A stretch of DNA of 64,000 nucleotides, from assembly GCF_000211815.1 (NCBI RefSeq), contig NZ_GL890825.1, positions 29,720-93,719 of the forward strand, written 5' to 3'. Below, one piece after another: positions 16,937 to 28,500 of the stretch. A program made the translations under genes and the position numbers. This DNA comes from Moorena producens 3L (GTDB lineage: Bacteria; Cyanobacteriota; Cyanobacteriia; Cyanobacteriales; Coleofasciculaceae). Positions within the stretch are counted from its first letter, which is position 1; each line of letters begins with the position of its first letter. Below the pieces are notes generated by a model. It worked only from the letters and a program-made list of their open reading frames with translations, had not been told where the DNA came from and did no database searches.

Positions 16937-18346
16937 ATGCTGGCAACAAACCTCAGTTCTCATCCCCCATCGGGCGAAAATGCTGAAAACGATACCGCTT
17001 TTTGGGTCGAGTCGCTCCTGGAAAAACTGTCTGATGGCGATAGCAGCGCCTTTTGGCCCCTGTGGGAACACTATAAAGACTATCTTTACCATCGCTGCTT
17101 GAGCTGGATGGGGGGTAATACCACTGAAGCACAAGATACTCTTTCTGAGATGATGGTCAAGGCTTGGGAAAAATTGCCCAAATTTGCCGCAAAGATTACC
17201 AATCTCAAAGGATGGCTGACCAAATTTGCCCATAACTTCTGTATAGACCGACATCGAGAAAACAACTCTGGGGCAGTAGGAATAGAAAACCTGGAAGGGA
17301 TGGCAGTGCCAGAGGGGAATGGGTTGGTTACGGAATTCGATAGCCCAGATTTAGTTGTAGAAAAGAACGAACTATTAGAGGTAATCCAAAGTGCTCTAGA
17401 GGATTTGCCGGAGAATCAGCGCCAGGTATGTGTCTTGCGCTTTGAGCAGGAGTTGTCTCACCAAGAGATAGCTCAACGACTGGCAATTTCCAACGATAGC
17501 GTTCGTAAACGCATCCAACGAGCTAGGGGGATACTGCAAAAGCGGTTAACTAAGTATCGGGCCGGGTTGGATCAGAAGGCTTACGGGGAGATCGCCAAAT
17601 TGCAGGAGATTAGGGGAGTAGAAGAGCAGGAGAGTAAGGAAGAAAAAGACAGAGAAAGCGATGTAACTCCCTCAAACCAAGAGATAGGAAAAGGGGAGCA
17701 GGAGAAAACTGAAAATTCGGAGTCTTTAAGGCAGATGCCAGTGTCGGAGTCTGTTTCAGTCGAAGAGCCTTATAAGGATTTAGACAAAACGGGAGTAGAG
17801 ATAACTTCACTGGATAAGCCAGATTTGGCAGTTAAGCCAGCAGTGGAGATAACGTCACTGGATAAGCCAGCATTGGCAGTTGAGCCACTATCTGAACTAC
17901 CAAAAGTAATCCCAATTAAAAAAGAGCCCAGAAGTAGGGACAGCAAAAACCAGCAAATTTTAAGCAGACCAAGAAGCTCCCAGGCATTACTCCCCTTGGC
18001 TGGAAAATCACTATTGGGGAGTACTCCAAATCCCCAATCAAATCACGGGAGCGATCGCAATCCTATCCAGAGCCATGGCGTTAAACTGCTTACGCCCCAA
18101 GAGATAGGAATTTCTCCACCACCGCGAGAGCATCGGAGCATTCAAGCACCAATAGCAAAGGATATTTCCCAATTTCCCATCCTGATTTTGGCGACAATTG
18201 TGTCTTGGTGGGGCACTCTCAAAACGAAGGTAGAGCCAAGCTGGAATCAGAGGTCACATACAGGGAATAGAGGCCCGCCAGATCAGCTTTCATTTCTGGT
18301 CATGGCTAATTTGCTCATAGCAGCTCAAGGGCATTACCTAGAGTAG
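16937..18346 (+). CDS. ECF-like sigma-70 factor with long C-terminal extension
   Basis: The 469-residue protein has region 2 at about residues 35-115 (FWPLWEHYKDYLYHRCLSWM, LSEMMVKAWEKLPKF, WLTKFAHNFCIDRHRE) and region 4 at about 155-205 (LEDLPENQRQVCVLRFEQEL, HQEIAQRLAISNDSVRKRI). It therefore should direct RNA polymerase to specific promoters. About 260 residues follow that sigma factors normally lack: acidic and low-complexity, with a tandem EITSLDKPxLAV repeat (about 287-315), a basic stretch, and one hydrophobic segment FPILILATIVSWWG (about 416-429) that could anchor it to the membrane. AGGA lies just before ATG 16937. It precedes the YD-repeat genes on the same strand. Confidence 0.8.
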   Translation: MLATNLSSHPPSGENAENDTAFWVESLLEKLSDGDSSAFWPLWEHYKDYLYHRCLSWMGGNTTEAQDTLSEMMVKAWEKLPKFAAKITNLKGWLTKFAHNFCIDRHRENNSGAVGIENLEGMAVPEGNGLVTEFDSPDLVVEKNELLEVIQSALEDLPENQRQVCVLRFEQELSHQEIAQRLAISNDSVRKRIQRARGILQKRLTKYRAGLDQKAYGEIAKLQEIRGVEEQESKEEKDRESDVTPSNQEIGKGEQEKTENSESLRQMPVSESVSVEEPYKDLDKTGVEITSLDKPDLAVKPAVEITSLDKPALAVEPLSELPKVIPIKKEPRSRDSKNQQILSRPRSSQALLPLAGKSLLGSTPNPQSNHGSDRNPIQSHGVKLLTPQEIGISPPPREHRSIQAPIAKDISQFPILILATIVSWWGTLKTKVEPSWNQRSHTGNRGPPDQLSFLVMANLLIAAQGHYLE

Positions 18347-19068
18347 CTACTAAGAAAAGGTAAGCATTCAGAAGTCAGCGGTCAGCCGTAAGCCATAGTC
18401 CTTTGACTGATGGCTGATAGCTGTTCCCTTAGCGTGCGCGTAGCCCATAGGCTGATAGCTGAATGCTTACAAGAAAGGCTGGTGTGTTTTTTCACAACCA
18501 GCTAGTATTCCCATGACAAAAAGCCAAACAAAAAACGGTAAAAAAGTTCCTTCAAAGCTTTAACAAACAGCAGAGAAGGGATAATATCCTCATGGCTATG
18601 AGCACTGGTAAAAAGCCAACTAGCCAAAGGAACAATCCCCACAAAAAAGACATATATCAAGGAAAAAACAGGGAATAAAAATTTATCCGTCGCCAGTCAC
18701 AAAAGAGTTAATTGCTCCGTCATAGAAATGTCAGGTAAAACTGAGGAAGTGGAAGCAGGTCAAAGTCAGGTAAAACTCAGGGCAAACGCAGTACATGCTG
18801 GCGGTGCCAAGATTTCAGAGGTCGAGTCCTGTTTTTAATCAATTGATGAAATCATTACTGGATAAGGGTTTTGTAATTTAGATGCGTTGGATTAGCCATT
18901 TGGGAGATCCAAGCCATGATCACCGAAGCAGGCAGTCCTTTCAGTACCTGTACCGTACTGTTAGCTCAGATGACCGCCAGCATAATGAAGTTTACTTGAC
19001 TTTATCCCTGAAACATAATTAGTATTTTTCTCAAAAAAAAACAATACCAATTCATAGGATCCTTAACA
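18347..19068. other. Leader region before the YD-repeat genes
   Basis: This is a stretch of 722 bases with a GTCAGC/TGATAGCTG repeat part (18361-18470) and two tiny basic frames (see 18592). There is no recognisable gene. The promoter for the YD operon is probably here, but I cannot place it. Confidence 0.4.
18592..18678 (+). CDS. Possible 28-residue basic peptide
   Basis: ATG 18592 follows AGAAGGGA at a reasonable distance and encodes MAMSTGKKPTSQRN and so on, a Lys/Asn-rich peptide ended by TAA. A second short Lys-rich frame (MTKSQTKNGKKVPSKL) lies about 80 bases upstream. They may be chance frames; no family is recognised. Confidence 0.15.
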   Translation: MAMSTGKKPTSQRNNPHKKDIYQGKNRE

Positions 19069-22000
19069 TTGAGTAACAAGTATTCTGCAACATTCCTGGA
19101 GCGAGGCGGTTTAGAGGACGAAAATATCGACCTCTTCACCGGCAAAATTAATTTCACCATTCCTCTAGCCACGTTGGATGGGATTAGTCCTCAATACCAG
19201 GTGGTTTTAAACTACAGATATAACAATAGCCACAAACTGCTTTTCCAAAAGTGGAATCGATTTTGGGAATCAGGCTGGCTGGGTGTGGGCTGGTCGATCA
19301 GTCAACCGGATAAGATCTTCCGCATGAAGCTTTCATCGAAGCAAGGTTTCGACCATGGTACTCACCTCGATGAAATCATTTACTGGGTCAGGAACGGTAG
19401 TTTTTCCCAGTTGATGGTCGAAGAAATAACACCAGGACCGGGCATTCAACTCCATATCACCTATCGCCTCAGAGAAGACCTCTCGATCAAAATCATCCGC
19501 CACATCTACGATGGTTACTATGATGGTGACGGCGAATGGGAAATTATCTATCCCACTGGGGATACATACCACTTCCGCCCAGAGGAGGGTTTGGAAGACA
19601 CAGAAAATCCCTCCGCTGAATATCTTCAGACCAAGCAAGTCCTCGAAGAAGTGAAGCACTTGACAGGTGAAGTCGCTTCTGCCTCAGCGGAAAAAGAAGT
19701 GTTTTGGGAACACCCTCACGGTAGTAGTCCCCACCGTTACTACAGTCAATTTATTTCTGTGGATGGAGAAAACCAACAACAGTGGATTCGGGCATGGAAT
19801 TTAACCAGTATTGAGGATATTTACGGAAATAAAACCGTATTTTCCTATGCCCAAGAAATTCAGCCAGTCGGGAGAGGTGAGAACAATCAGACCAGTACTA
19901 TCTATAGTTACCTATACCGGGTCGAAAACGCCAATGGCGACAAACTGGTCATCAATTATCTCCCGAAGGATCGTTCGGAAATCAACAAGCAACACCTGAT
20001 TTCAGAAGAACCCAATGGCTATCAAGAACGACTTCAGAAATTAAAAATTGCCTCTGTCGATCTGGTGAGTCAAGGTCGAATCCTCAGAAAACAACTCGAA
20101 GAAGGACAGATTAAAGCAGACACGCTTTACGCGAAAAGAGTCTTGTCCAAAATCAAAACTTTGGAGTACGGTCAAACTCAAACCAACTTTGTGCAGATCG
20201 AACCAGACCTCGCTTTTACGTATTACACCGAAGCCGATGGTGTAGATAACAACGCTGATAATAGTAGTACTGAACTTCCTTTTTACAAGGATGGTGCCTT
20301 ATTTGGTGCTCTTAAGACTATCACTGACCCCCTAGGTTGCCAAACACTCTACACCTATGGGGAACAAGAAATCGACGTTGAAAGGAGTATTTCCTTTGAT
20401 GAAAATACCGGTCTTTCAGAGATTGAACATCAATCTGAATCTAATTACCTGTTAGTAACTGGTAAGAATAGTAGTGGCGACAAGGAATTACGCATCCATT
20501 ACTGGACAAACAATGGCTGGAAGACACAAACCCTTCACACTGAACCATCTTCCCAGAACCCCAGAAGCTTGTTTGCACCGGGAAGGTTAGTGACTTCTGA
20601 CAACACCATTGCTTTTTCAGCCAACGATCGTAAAGTTAAAATTTATGAGTTAGACAAGAAAACTGGTGCTAAATGGGAGCAGACTATTACTGTGGATCCA
20701 CCCCCTGACGACGATAACACCTCAATCCCGTCGGATATAGTCCCAGTTCTTTCCTTGAACGAGAATTATCTCGCCATTTTTTATCCTCGCGTAGTTATAG
20801 ATGAAAGTCTGAATCAGAGGCGGCAAAGCATTCACATTCTACCTAGAGACCATGCCAAAGAAACTTGGGTTGACCAACCCAATCTTATCTATACATACAG
20901 ACCTTTTGAACTCCCTACACCCGTTGAGAATATTAGGGAATATCAGATTGCCACTAGGGATAGGTTAGTTTGTGTAGTTCAGTTAACCTGTGCAGGGGGT
21001 GATGACGTTGACGAAACCAAATACAAACTAAGAATCGGTTACGTTTTCTTTAACTTAGACAATGATTATACCTATCAAGGATATCCAGGGACGACCAATA
21101 TCGATGGTTCTTATCTCTATGACTCGGGGAGTAACACATACTGTAATGCCGGTGGATACGTCAAACAAGAGGGCTTTAATTCCCTGACCATCATGGACAA
21201 TTTCATCGCCATTAACTATACCACTATCCCGAAGTACAACAGTGGCGATTTAAATTATGAGTTCAACTTCGGTCAGGTTTTGTCCTACGAGCTTGAGGGC
21301 CGGGATGATTGGAAGGTCAGCCCCCATCCCATTCAAGAGGATATTAACAATCGCAATTTCCCGCAATCCGGGAACAGTCCCAGGTGTTATTATGTCCCGA
21401 ACTTCTCTTTAGTGACGGACTCTCAGTTTCTGGGATGCTCCTATTCCATTGGGATTGCTCAGAATATCAGCGATGGTAATCCCGAATACGATGATGATGA
21501 GAGAAGGGAATATCAACACTTCCAAACAGTAACGTTCTTTTATACCTATGACGGGAAGGAGTGGAAAAAAACTGAATACGACGGTGTTGACTGGCATCCA
21601 CTAAGTCGGGTCAATCAATCATTGACATTTTATAATGTGGGTCTGAGTCGCCTGCAATATATGGATAAAGGCGTTTTTGCCAAAACTCACCAAGTCAAGC
21701 CCAACTCTCACAAAGATCTAGATGCCAAACAAAAAGAATTTTTAGTCTACAAGGAAGATGAAGAAAGATTTCTGGTTAAATACCTGCCCACCATGCCTCT
21801 GGAACCCGAAAAGCCAGACAAACCCAAACCCCCTAAAATTGCCGTAATTTTTGGATGGATTACGTTTGGTCTGGAGATCGTGTCCATTGCCCTCGGCATT
21901 GCCTTGATTCCAGTCACGGGTGGGGCATCTGGTGTCGCTGCCGGAGTACAGATCACGGGGAAAGTTGCAAAAGGGATAAACAAAGCCATTCAAATCGTTG

Positions 22001-22752
22001 ACACGGTTAATCAGGTCGTCGGTGCGATTGGTTCTGTTGCGACAGCAATCGTTACGAACCAAATGATTAACAACATGATGGATTCTATGGGGGGAGTCGG
22101 CGTTTATTCCTCTGGATTCAAGCGGTTTGTCGTTGAACGCAACGCTATACTATATCGCAATAATCAAGGAGACTTTGAAATTACCAGCGATCGCTTGGAA
22201 GCAGGAACCAGCGGGGAATTAACCTACCATAGCTTTTTTGCCCCTGAAGACGACTTTATTCCCTTTGTCATTGAGATAGAAGACAATCAGTCCATTCTCT
22301 ACTTCAAAATTTTAAGAAACAACAAACTTTTGGATCGGCCCATTGAAGTAGAAAGAATCCCGAGCAATCAACAAAAAATGGTTGTATCTGGCGGGTCTAG
22401 CAACGTTATTCTTTACAATGGTTGCCATGAACCTCAATATGAAGATGATAGTCGCTGTAGTGGGACTCAGCCCAGGTCTTACAAAATTTTTAAATTCTAC
22501 GACGAGGCACTCAAAGGTAAGATTATCGACTATATCGTCAGCAAAACCACAACGATTCTGGACAACGAAAGAGAATTCCCAACTGATTACGAATACGCTT
22601 CAGCCAAAGCCCTTTTCGGGATTGGGATAGGCGGATTCTATAAAGAGGTCACCGTCTACCCAGGGGGAACCGATTCGGGTGAATACAAGAAGTACTATTT
22701 CTACAATGGCAACGAAGACAATGATGAATTAATTGAGGTGGAAAATGAGTGA
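19069..22752 (+). CDS. Split YD-repeat protein, N-terminal component (SpvB-like + propeller-like)
   Basis: The 1227-residue protein opens with SATFLERGGLEDENIDLFTG-type text and SGWLGVGWSIS, as in the SpvB/RHS N-terminal region of Tc-toxin B subunits and RHS wall proteins. Residues about 460-800 have repeated short strands (LLVTGKNSSGDKELRIHYW, NTIAFSANDRKVKIYEL), suggesting a beta-propeller. Residues about 922-1005 are hydrophobic and glycine-rich (FGWITFGLEIVSIALGIALI, GGASGVAAGVQ), a likely membrane-inserting or core helix region. No signal peptide is seen. The start is TTG 19069, since upstream in-frame stops leave no ATG close by. It overlaps the next gene by 8 bases. Confidence 0.7.
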   Translation: MSNKYSATFLERGGLEDENIDLFTGKINFTIPLATLDGISPQYQVVLNYRYNNSHKLLFQKWNRFWESGWLGVGWSISQPDKIFRMKLSSKQGFDHGTHLDEIIYWVRNGSFSQLMVEEITPGPGIQLHITYRLREDLSIKIIRHIYDGYYDGDGEWEIIYPTGDTYHFRPEEGLEDTENPSAEYLQTKQVLEEVKHLTGEVASASAEKEVFWEHPHGSSPHRYYSQFISVDGENQQQWIRAWNLTSIEDIYGNKTVFSYAQEIQPVGRGENNQTSTIYSYLYRVENANGDKLVINYLPKDRSEINKQHLISEEPNGYQERLQKLKIASVDLVSQGRILRKQLEEGQIKADTLYAKRVLSKIKTLEYGQTQTNFVQIEPDLAFTYYTEADGVDNNADNSSTELPFYKDGALFGALKTITDPLGCQTLYTYGEQEIDVERSISFDENTGLSEIEHQSESNYLLVTGKNSSGDKELRIHYWTNNGWKTQTLHTEPSSQNPRSLFAPGRLVTSDNTIAFSANDRKVKIYELDKKTGAKWEQTITVDPPPDDDNTSIPSDIVPVLSLNENYLAIFYPRVVIDESLNQRRQSIHILPRDHAKETWVDQPNLIYTYRPFELPTPVENIREYQIATRDRLVCVVQLTCAGGDDVDETKYKLRIGYVFFNLDNDYTYQGYPGTTNIDGSYLYDSGSNTYCNAGGYVKQEGFNSLTIMDNFIAINYTTIPKYNSGDLNYEFNFGQVLSYELEGRDDWKVSPHPIQEDINNRNFPQSGNSPRCYYVPNFSLVTDSQFLGCSYSIGIAQNISDGNPEYDDDERREYQHFQTVTFFYTYDGKEWKKTEYDGVDWHPLSRVNQSLTFYNVGLSRLQYMDKGVFAKTHQVKPNSHKDLDAKQKEFLVYKEDEERFLVKYLPTMPLEPEKPDKPKPPKIAVIFGWITFGLEIVSIALGIALIPVTGGASGVAAGVQITGKVAKGINKAIQIVDTVNQVVGAIGSVATAIVTNQMINNMMDSMGGVGVYSSGFKRFVVERNAILYRNNQGDFEITSDRLEAGTSGELTYHSFFAPEDDFIPFVIEIEDNQSILYFKILRNNKLLDRPIEVERIPSNQQKMVVSGGSSNVILYNGCHEPQYEDDSRCSGTQPRSYKIFKFYDEALKGKIIDYIVSKTTTILDNEREFPTDYEYASAKALFGIGIGGFYKEVTVYPGGTDSGEYKKYYFYNGNEDNDELIEVENE

Positions 22753-25522
22753 GTATCCCATTAATGAGTATAGTCAATTGGTCAGGGGCAGTTTGCACAA
22801 AGTAGAAGTTTATGTCAACAATACTGCTCAGCAGACTGAAAACTATACTTATAAGCTCAAAAAGCAGACTGATACCGATAGCTATACCAGTCTCAAGAAA
22901 GAAGATGCTTTGGAATATGATGACGGGACAGTTGCTCGTCAACAAAGCTACATCTACAACAGCAGAGATCAGATCCAGGAAGTCGTGGAATCTGCTTATG
23001 ATTATCAGCAGGACAATGTTACTGTTGACACCTTCCACATCCAGCACACCAAATATCTTTGGGAAAATTTTCAGGACCAGCCAGACCACGAGATTTTCCA
23101 AAGAAATATGCTCAGTTTGCCAGATGAATCGATCCGCATTACGGCTGAAGGAAATCCCGATGCTGTCAAAAGTCAAACGGGTCAGAAATACATCTATATA
23201 GATACTAACAATTCCTACTACCAACAGGAATTGCTCGTATCGATTTCCTCAGATCCAAGAGATTGGGGAGATGAAAATTGGCGAAAAGTAGAAGAGGTAG
23301 AGGAAAGAGACCCTCAAACGAAGTTCCCCATCCTAAAATCTCTTCATGGTCTCAACCAAAGTGGAACCGAAGCTCCTTCCTATACGAGAATTATTCCTGC
23401 TGTTGTCGATTCCGACAGCAGGAGGAGTCGCGATAAGGTGGTGGCAACAGTCGTTAGTAAGAGCGATCGAGATTTTTTCTATTTACCCATCGCTAAATAT
23501 GAGGAACATTATTTGGATGAAGGCGTTTGGAGTATTACTAACGGTGCTATTATCGCCAACACCAACTCTAAGTTTAGGAACAATGTCGTCACATCCGTAA
23601 GTGGGGAGTATCGTATTGCCTTTTTGAAAACAGGAGACCTTTCTTCGGAGAAAAAATACGTCATTTGTGGATGGATTAATCCGGGCAACAATGGCATTAA
23701 TTTGGTCATGAATGGGGAAACGATCCCCCTAACTGACGAAACGGGCGATGTTTGGGTTTATTTTGAAACGCCGATCGAAGAGGGTTCTAGTCAACTCGAA
23801 ATTGTCGGTAATCCCTTATCAATGGTGGACTACCTGTGGATCGCTGCTGTAGATTGTGACTTCTCGATCAATGCCTTTTCTAATTCTCTAGACGAACATA
23901 TTGCGACCATCAGAAAGAACGGTTTAGTCGATTACCGCATCTATAACGACAGGAACAGTTTGTGCGATCGCTTTACCATGTCCTCTGAAGGCAAAATTTT
24001 TGACTACGAAATTAGTCTTTTCAGTTTCAGTCGCTTCGATAACCATGCCATTTACCCCGCAGCAGCACAAACCGGGGATTTCGATCCCGCACATCCTAAC
24101 TATAGTCTTCAAATTTCCTTTGTAGAGGACGGCTTTTATCTTCCCAACTTTTCCCTCGCTAGTCTGAATACAGCGGATTTTGGTCTGAAAGTGCAAAATT
24201 TTAACTATGGTAACGATGAGTTCGGAATTTTAGCCCTAGACCAAGATAGCCAGCTATTGTTCTCCTTAACCTTCGTCAAAAACACCGAACAGCCTTTGCG
24301 TCAAGGTTACTATACCTTCAATACAGCGAATGACGAACCCCTGACAACCCCACTCGAGTTGGCAGCGCGGGAGTGGTTGTTAGTCGTCACTAGGGGGGTA
24401 TTCTTCTTTTTTGGCGATGGCAAGTTACTGCTTTCATCCAAAACAGTTGACTTTACAGCAGCCACTTCTGTAAATCTAGTTGCCTATAATACTGGTGAAT
24501 TTAGGGATGCCTTCATTTTCAAAAAACCAGTGATCAGCACTATCTTCATCGATTCCAAAGGACGTGCCCGTCAAGCACAGAGTTTAAGTATTAACTACGA
24601 AACTCAAAAACTAACAGACGTAGTAGTCAAGGAATTCATTTATGACGGTTTTGGCCATCAAATCATTGTCACCAAAAATGCTAAAGCTAGGGATAACGAG
24701 CTGTTTACATTCCGAGATGACTTCATTGAGGACATTAATGACATCGGAGTCTTAGATGGTGAATTGAAGGAGTCATTAATGGATATGGATTTTGGTGAGA
24801 TTGAAGCTTCCTTGCCTTATGTAAGGTTTGCCTATGATGGACTGCTTAACCGCAATACCCTTGATACTCTGCGTCAAGGTTATCCTTACAATTTTTTGTC
24901 TGAGTATCAGAAAGACTCATCTTATAACGGTGAGGCAGAATTAAACGAATTGAGGGCAGCCGGGGGTATCCCTAACACTCGTCCCCTCAGAGGAATCACT
25001 CAAAAAGTACCCCTGGATGGCGAACAAAAGATTCACTATTCCTTCTTGAGTGGTGCCAAAGGCGAGTTCCTCGTTAGCCAAATCAAACTGGATGACAACA
25101 ACAAAATTGTTTGGAAAAACCAGTCTAAGTGGGAAAACTCCCAACAAGTACTGAAGACCTTAGCACCTCAAGATGGTTTAGAAAGTACCGTAACCGTAGC
25201 TAACTCTGACAGAAGGCAGATTGAATGGCAAGATCCTGACCAATCCGATACAACCTATGTAATCAAAGATTATTTCAACAGGGTTCGATTCGCCAACGAT
25301 GCCGACGGACGTAAGTGGCGATACTTTAAATACGATCAGTTAGGACGAGTTTGTGAAGTCGGTATTCTCAAAGATGTAGATACTATGCAGCCTGGGGAAG
25401 TACCCAAATACTTGCTCAATCAAGCCAACAATACAGACTATCCCTCCACTAGCAGTGAAGGTGAAAGTCTGACTGAATACTATTACGATATGGATGATTT
25501 CCGGGAGGGATATGATGACTAA
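22745..25522 (+). CDS. Split YD-repeat protein, middle component
   Basis: The 925-residue protein has YD-like strands (RQQSYIYNSRDQIQEVVESAY, EFIYDGFGHQIIVTKN, RYFKYDQLGRVCEVGI). A central beta-rich insert (about 440-600, ending REWLLVVTRGVFFFFGDGKL) resembles LamG/concanavalin-like sugar-binding folds. ATG 22745 overlaps the stop of the upstream gene (ATGAGTGA) with GAGGTGG in front, so translation is coupled. It ends in the middle of YD repeats, and the repeat series continues in the next gene. This means that one shell-forming polypeptide has been divided. Confidence 0.7.
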   Translation: MSEYPINEYSQLVRGSLHKVEVYVNNTAQQTENYTYKLKKQTDTDSYTSLKKEDALEYDDGTVARQQSYIYNSRDQIQEVVESAYDYQQDNVTVDTFHIQHTKYLWENFQDQPDHEIFQRNMLSLPDESIRITAEGNPDAVKSQTGQKYIYIDTNNSYYQQELLVSISSDPRDWGDENWRKVEEVEERDPQTKFPILKSLHGLNQSGTEAPSYTRIIPAVVDSDSRRSRDKVVATVVSKSDRDFFYLPIAKYEEHYLDEGVWSITNGAIIANTNSKFRNNVVTSVSGEYRIAFLKTGDLSSEKKYVICGWINPGNNGINLVMNGETIPLTDETGDVWVYFETPIEEGSSQLEIVGNPLSMVDYLWIAAVDCDFSINAFSNSLDEHIATIRKNGLVDYRIYNDRNSLCDRFTMSSEGKIFDYEISLFSFSRFDNHAIYPAAAQTGDFDPAHPNYSLQISFVEDGFYLPNFSLASLNTADFGLKVQNFNYGNDEFGILALDQDSQLLFSLTFVKNTEQPLRQGYYTFNTANDEPLTTPLELAAREWLLVVTRGVFFFFGDGKLLLSSKTVDFTAATSVNLVAYNTGEFRDAFIFKKPVISTIFIDSKGRARQAQSLSINYETQKLTDVVVKEFIYDGFGHQIIVTKNAKARDNELFTFRDDFIEDINDIGVLDGELKESLMDMDFGEIEASLPYVRFAYDGLLNRNTLDTLRQGYPYNFLSEYQKDSSYNGEAELNELRAAGGIPNTRPLRGITQKVPLDGEQKIHYSFLSGAKGEFLVSQIKLDDNNKIVWKNQSKWENSQQVLKTLAPQDGLESTVTVANSDRRQIEWQDPDQSDTTYVIKDYFNRVRFANDADGRKWRYFKYDQLGRVCEVGILKDVDTMQPGEVPKYLLNQANNTDYPSTSSEGESLTEYYYDMDDFREGYDD

Positions 25523-28500
25523 AGTGACTAAAAACTTACATGGTCGCTTAGTTCGAGTTAAACATCGGGATAGCCTCGAAGATAATAACTGGGTGGAAAC
25601 CATTTTTCGCTACGATGACCTAGGTAGAGTCGCACGGGTAGGAGATGGAGAAGCTAACCCGAAAGTTGTTCGCTATGAATACAACAATTCCGGGCTAGTG
25701 ACAAAGATGACCTATCCCACTAACACTCCTACTGAAATCGAGTATAGTTACGACTATCTTGGTCGTCGGTGCGAAATCAAAAATAAGAGTAGCAATCGAG
25801 TTTATGCAACCAATTATCAATACAATCTCGAACATCAATTGGTATCGCGTACTCTCAATCCTGAAATCGACCCCTATGATGAAATCATAAAATATGACTT
25901 TCAGGAACGGCCGATCGACAAAGATTACAAAGCCAATAGTGATTCCTACTTCCAGCAACAACTTGAGTACCTACCGGGATTTTTGTCCCAAATACCCGTG
26001 AATCAACTGGAAAATGGTCTAGATCGAAGGACTAGGAGACGCAGGGGTCTGGGGAGGCGCAAAGCTTCTAACAACAAAATTTTTCCCTCACGAACTTCCG
26101 TCTCAAATCCTAAATTCAAAGCTAACAGAGGACTAGCAGCATTCCAGTCCGATCTGGATTTTGAAACAGACTTGTATCTGGAAGATAATCGGTATTGTAC
26201 TGTCTTCACTGACGATGACTCTGGTACTACCCTGATTACCCTACATTTCACAACATTCTTGCCAAACCTTAAATTCCGTTTCACCTACCAAAGTGTGTTT
26301 GGGGGGTACAAGATTGAGGTCTTGGGTCAAGATAACATGTTTTTACGAGTCTCTAATGGTCGATTCATTGCTGGAACTGAGAACAATGCCAGCTTATTTT
26401 TACTCGAAGAGTACGGAGAGGGGTTTCGATTAAAACAATTACTTGATCCAGACCAATATTGGGGTTTGGATGATGAATATCAGGTGATTTTTGTGGAAAG
26501 CCACAATGCTGTCACGATGTATAAGGATGCTTTACCACAAGCGCCTGAAGGGTATCTCTTCTGTCAATTAAATTTCCCCCCCTCTCCTAGTATGGATCTG
26601 GAAATGACTATGATTGAAGGGGTGGACTCGATGGGCTTTAGAACATACTTTCTGGTTGTCAACTACGGTCAATACCCAAGAACCCGCTTCTGTATTGAGG
26701 AAGTTATAAACATGCCAGATCGATTTATGATCAGGGTATTAGATGGAGATGCAAAAGATTGGAGGCTTGCTGTTCAGTATCCTCCTAATAGAGAAGTTAA
26801 ATCTTTATCAGGAACCACAGGGGCTACCTGCCAGTTCAACGCAGACCCATTGGGGCCTGGGCTCGATTACTACCAATTTCGTACTGTTATGGTTTTCCCA
26901 GACGAAGAGTATATCGAGGTGTACAATAATCAGGCTGTTCGCGGTAGCTTTAGTTCTGCTTGGTGGTTCAGAATAGGTGAACCCTCGCCAGGGTCTCCTT
27001 CGCTACAATCTGCTCAGGCACTCCTAAATGCTACTTACAAATCTGATTTCATCGTTAACACTAAATTTCAGGGTTCTAAATACAACTTCAAAAACCTGGA
27101 TGTAGTCTACAACTATGATTATTTGGGGCGACTGATAACTTCTGCAAAAGATAGTGAGACGAGCTACCAATATGATCATAACGGTAACTTAAATCAGATC
27201 AATGGTAGTAACTACGAGTATTTTTCTGGTTCTAACAAACTGCAACGCATTGTAGATAATGGTCAGACCATTCGTGAGGTTGAAGATTATGACGAACTGG
27301 GCAACATTACCGTCATGACTAACTCAGAGGGTCAGCAAGTTACATTGACGAGACGAGTGCTAGGAGATTTAGTCAATGGCGTACAGATTCAAGGCGGAAG
27401 CAGCATCACCTTACAATACGACGGTTTGGGTCGAAGAGTAAAAAAGCAATCAACTACAACTGAAGAATACATTTACGGTCGGGGTAAACTCCCTTTAGTT
27501 GTTAAAGGGGTTGCTGGTGTTGAGGAGTTGCTCTACATTTATGATGGCGATAGCATCATCGGATTTGAAGAAAACGGTAATACAACCTATTTACTGAGCG
27601 ATCATCTTGGTTCCACTCGAGTTGCTATTGATAGCAATAACAATAGCTTGTGTAGCTTCGAGTACGATGATTTTGGGAAAACGGTAGTTGCTCCCTCATC
27701 TGAAAACGAAGCACAGAAAGTCAGCTTCCGCTATGCCGGTCAATGGTGGGATGAAGATTTACAACTTTATCATTATCACAGCCGTTTCTACGATCCAGAC
27801 TTGAGGAGATTTATCAGTATAGATCCAGCAAGGGAAGGTTTTAGTCCTTACGTATATGTAGGAAATAATCCTATTAACCGCATCGATCCTTCTGGCTTAT
27901 TCTCATTCAAAAAAAGGTCAGGGAGTTACGATTTGCTGTCAGCACAATCTGATAAAAAAAGCGAAAAGAAAGGTAAATTCGACATCATCAAGGAGATGTT
28001 TGGAGAAGCAAAAGAACGACTTTCAGAGCTAGAAATCCCAGGCAAAACAGAGGATTCACAATCAGAATATACGATTAGTTCAGAACTATTCGACCAAAAT
28101 AATTACGGCAGCCAACTGCAAAACACAACGTCTGGTATTCGACCAGAAACTAGGCTACACGAGACCTACATTGGTACAACTGCATTCAGTTCTGCTGATA
28201 GTCCCCGCTTCACCTTAGCCTCCTACCTGGAGCCTCAAAGAAATCTAATTGAAGCAGGCGATATTAACAGCGTACTACAATTTAGCCAATTGGATTATGC
28301 AATAGAGCCGGATTTTCAAGCAATGCTTCAAACACCTGAAAGTAAAGCTATGAACGATTCTTTTGAGCAGATGACAACCAATATTCCTCCCTCTAGCTAT
28401 ACCCAGGGTGACAAGGAGATAGCAGTTACTCCACTCTTAAGGGACAAAGTCGAGCTAATTTTAGCGCGAAGGGCAGCAGAAACAGGAAGATTTCTAACTA

